The notes under the pieces are model-generated. The model was given only the letters and a program-made list of their open reading frames with translations. It made no database searches and was not told the DNA's origin. Shown here piece after piece: positions 13,695 to 14,600 of a DNA stretch of 14,600 bases. Source of the stretch: JAAYYM01 sp035271065 (GTDB lineage Bacteria; Bacillota; Clostridia; Lachnospirales; Lachnospiraceae); the NCBI GenBank assembly GCA_035271065.1, contig DATESB010000046.1:1-14600 (forward strand), in the 5' to 3' direction. Made by a program: the position numbers and the translations under genes. How positions within the stretch are numbered: the stretch's first letter is position 1; each line of letters begins with the position of its first letter.

Positions 13695-14249
13695 GTGATT
13701 GGAGAGGAGGCGGAGATAATTAATGAGCAGCAATGGCTTGAGCATATGATTGCGTCATATCAGAACTTGATATTCACAGTATGCTACAGGTTTACAAACA
13801 ACTATTTTGATGCAGAAGATTTGACCCAGGATACATTTTTATCCGCCTATCGAAACCTCAATCACTTTGACGGGGAAAATCCGAAAGCATGGCTGTGCAG
13901 GATAGCCAAGAATAAATGCCTGGACTACATAAAGCGTGCAGATGCGAGAAGCGTTCCGACAGAGGATTCCTTCTTCCTCACACTTGAAGCTTCCAATATG
14001 AGTGCTTCGCCCGAGGGAATTTGTCTCAATAATGCAGTCAAAGAGGAATTGCTACATGCCTGCAACTCGCTGTCACCTCCATATGATGAGGTTGCAAAAG
14101 CATTCTTCTATGAAGAACGAACGGTAGAAGAACTTGCCAAAAGGCTAGGGAGAAATGAAAAGACGCTCAGAACACAGATTTACAGAGCAAAGGGAATGTT
14201 ACGAAAAGAGTTAGGAAAAGAGTTGGGAAAGGAGGCAGACCATGAATAG
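13695..14249 (+). CDS. ECF-family RNA polymerase sigma factor
   Basis: From GTG 13695 the protein has 184 aa, usual for ECF sigma factors, which redirect RNA polymerase to stress-response promoters. Region 2 is seen in IFTVCYRFTNNYFDAEDLTQ and the following FLSAYRNLNHFDGENPKAWL, including the DAEDLTQDTFL core that binds polymerase and the segment ending IAKNKCLDYIKR. Region 4 is seen in LSPPYDEVAKAFFYEERTVE and the helix-turn-helix LAKRLGRNEKTLRTQIYRAK. There is no long region 3 and no extra C-terminal domain. The C-terminus ends in a repeated GKEL unit. Its stop lies inside the next gene (8-nt overlap), which encodes a membrane protein with the layout of its anti-sigma factor. Upstream direct repeats and a possible ECF promoter suggest autoregulation. 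Confidence 0.93.
   Translation: MIGEEAEIINEQQWLEHMIASYQNLIFTVCYRFTNNYFDAEDLTQDTFLSAYRNLNHFDGENPKAWLCRIAKNKCLDYIKRADARSVPTEDSFFLTLEASNMSASPEGICLNNAVKEELLHACNSLSPPYDEVAKAFFYEERTVEELAKRLGRNEKTLRTQIYRAKGMLRKELGKELGKEADHE
14208..14231 (+). repeat. tandem 12-nt repeat at the end of the sigma gene
   Basis: Two adjacent 12-base units, GAGTTAGGAAAA and GAGTTGGGAAAG, encode a doubled E-L-G-K. The second unit runs into AAAGGAGG (14228-14235), the ribosome binding site of the next gene. Probably a small in-frame duplication. Confidence 0.6.
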
Positions 14250-14600
14250 AACGATGGAAGAGTTATCAATTGAGGAATTGATTGAATTTGCAGAAGGTGA
14301 CTTAATAACGGCTCCGCATTATTTACAGGACAATATTATACAGAAAAGTCAAAGCGTGCAAGTACAATTACCAATGCAGATAGAAGCACATGCTAAGCAG
14401 ATACCGAAGAAAATGCAGATGTTTTATTACACGATGAAGGTATCGATTGCAATGGTCTGTACTCTGATATTACTGTTTGTCAGTACCAATATTCCAACCG
14501 GCCTGCAAAGCGGATTAAAAGCAATTGCCAATCCCATCAGTGAGAAAGCAGACCGATTATCAGAAAGTATGTCAGAACGTTCTTCTGAGTGGGATGAGAC
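14242..14600 (+). CDS. putative anti-sigma factor, one TM segment (3' end outside window)
   Basis: The frame starts at ATG 14242 with AAAGGAGG six bases upstream, overlaps the sigma gene by 8 nt and runs off the right edge; 119 residues are visible. It starts with an acidic, soluble N-terminal part (MEELSIEELIEFAEGDLI, then PHYLQDNIIQKSQS) expected in the cytoplasm where it could bind the sigma factor. A basic stretch (AKQIPKKMQM) leads into one hydrophobic segment at about 66-81 (VSIAMVCTLILLFV). The visible outer part is rich in Ser, Glu and Lys. No zinc-binding H-x3-C-x2-C anti-sigma motif is present, so it belongs to a non-ZAS type. Assignment rests on its position and topology; I do not recognise a named family. 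Regulation is presumably by a signal at or outside the membrane. Confidence 0.78.
   Translation, partial: MNRTMEELSIEELIEFAEGDLITAPHYLQDNIIQKSQSVQVQLPMQIEAHAKQIPKKMQMFYYTMKVSIAMVCTLILLFVSTNIPTGLQSGLKAIANPISEKADRLSESMSERSSEWDE

Overview
The window reads as a chromosomal stretch from a low-GC Gram-positive anaerobe of the Clostridia, most likely Lachnospiraceae. I infer this from the strong AGGAGG-type ribosome binding sites, AT-rich sigma-A-type promoters, and protein types I associate with that family: a DUF5050 beta-propeller protein, a DUF815 ATPase, a Ppx-like/HD protein next to PPK1, a FolB-FolK fusion, and a sigma/anti-sigma pair of clostridial type. No rRNA, tRNA, transposon, phage gene or CRISPR array is visible. 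Nearly all genes are core housekeeping or stress genes.

Layout. (1) 2-1888, plus strand: the end of a folate operon, with the C-terminus of an HD-domain protein, folP, and a fused folB-folK gene. It ends at a strong, probably bidirectional hairpin terminator (1897-1928). (2) 1934-2968, minus strand: one membrane-anchored DUF5050 protein transcribed toward that terminator. (3) 2969-3095: two divergent promoters whose -35 boxes lie only 10 bp apart. (4) 3096-9274, plus strand: a tightly packed six-gene operon with chorismate mutase, a DUF815 AAA+ ATPase, a Ppx/GppA-like protein with a degenerate HD domain, polyphosphate kinase PPK1, a Maf nucleotide pyrophosphatase and a very acidic 87-aa protein. 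Two junctions are ATGA overlaps. (5) 9295-12633, minus strand: an operon transcribed in the order ABC-F ATPase, PHP phosphoesterase, HAD-IIB phosphatase. (6) 12795-13541, minus strand: an AqpZ-type aquaporin with its own terminator. (7) 13695-14600, plus strand: an ECF sigma factor and, overlapping it by 8 nt, a one-TM putative anti-sigma factor cut by the window edge.

How the genes work together. Region 1 supplies tetrahydrofolate precursors: FolB makes 6-hydroxymethyl-dihydropterin, FolK pyrophosphorylates it and FolP joins it to p-aminobenzoate. Region 4 is the most interesting block. It couples polyphosphate synthesis (PPK1) with a Ppx-like protein whose expected catalytic and HD metal-binding residues are partly replaced, and with an unassigned AAA+ ATPase, a housecleaning nucleotidase and an acidic orphan. 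Region 7 looks like an autoregulated stress-response module. It lies divergent from the aquaporin, and the shared intergenic region carries three TTTGAA direct repeats spaced exactly 10 bp apart.

I did not find a clearly new multi-gene defence or mobile system. The best leads are the polyphosphate operon with its altered Ppx-like protein and DUF815 partner, the acidic orphan, the degenerate second ATP site of the ABC-F protein, and the phased repeat upstream of the sigma factor.
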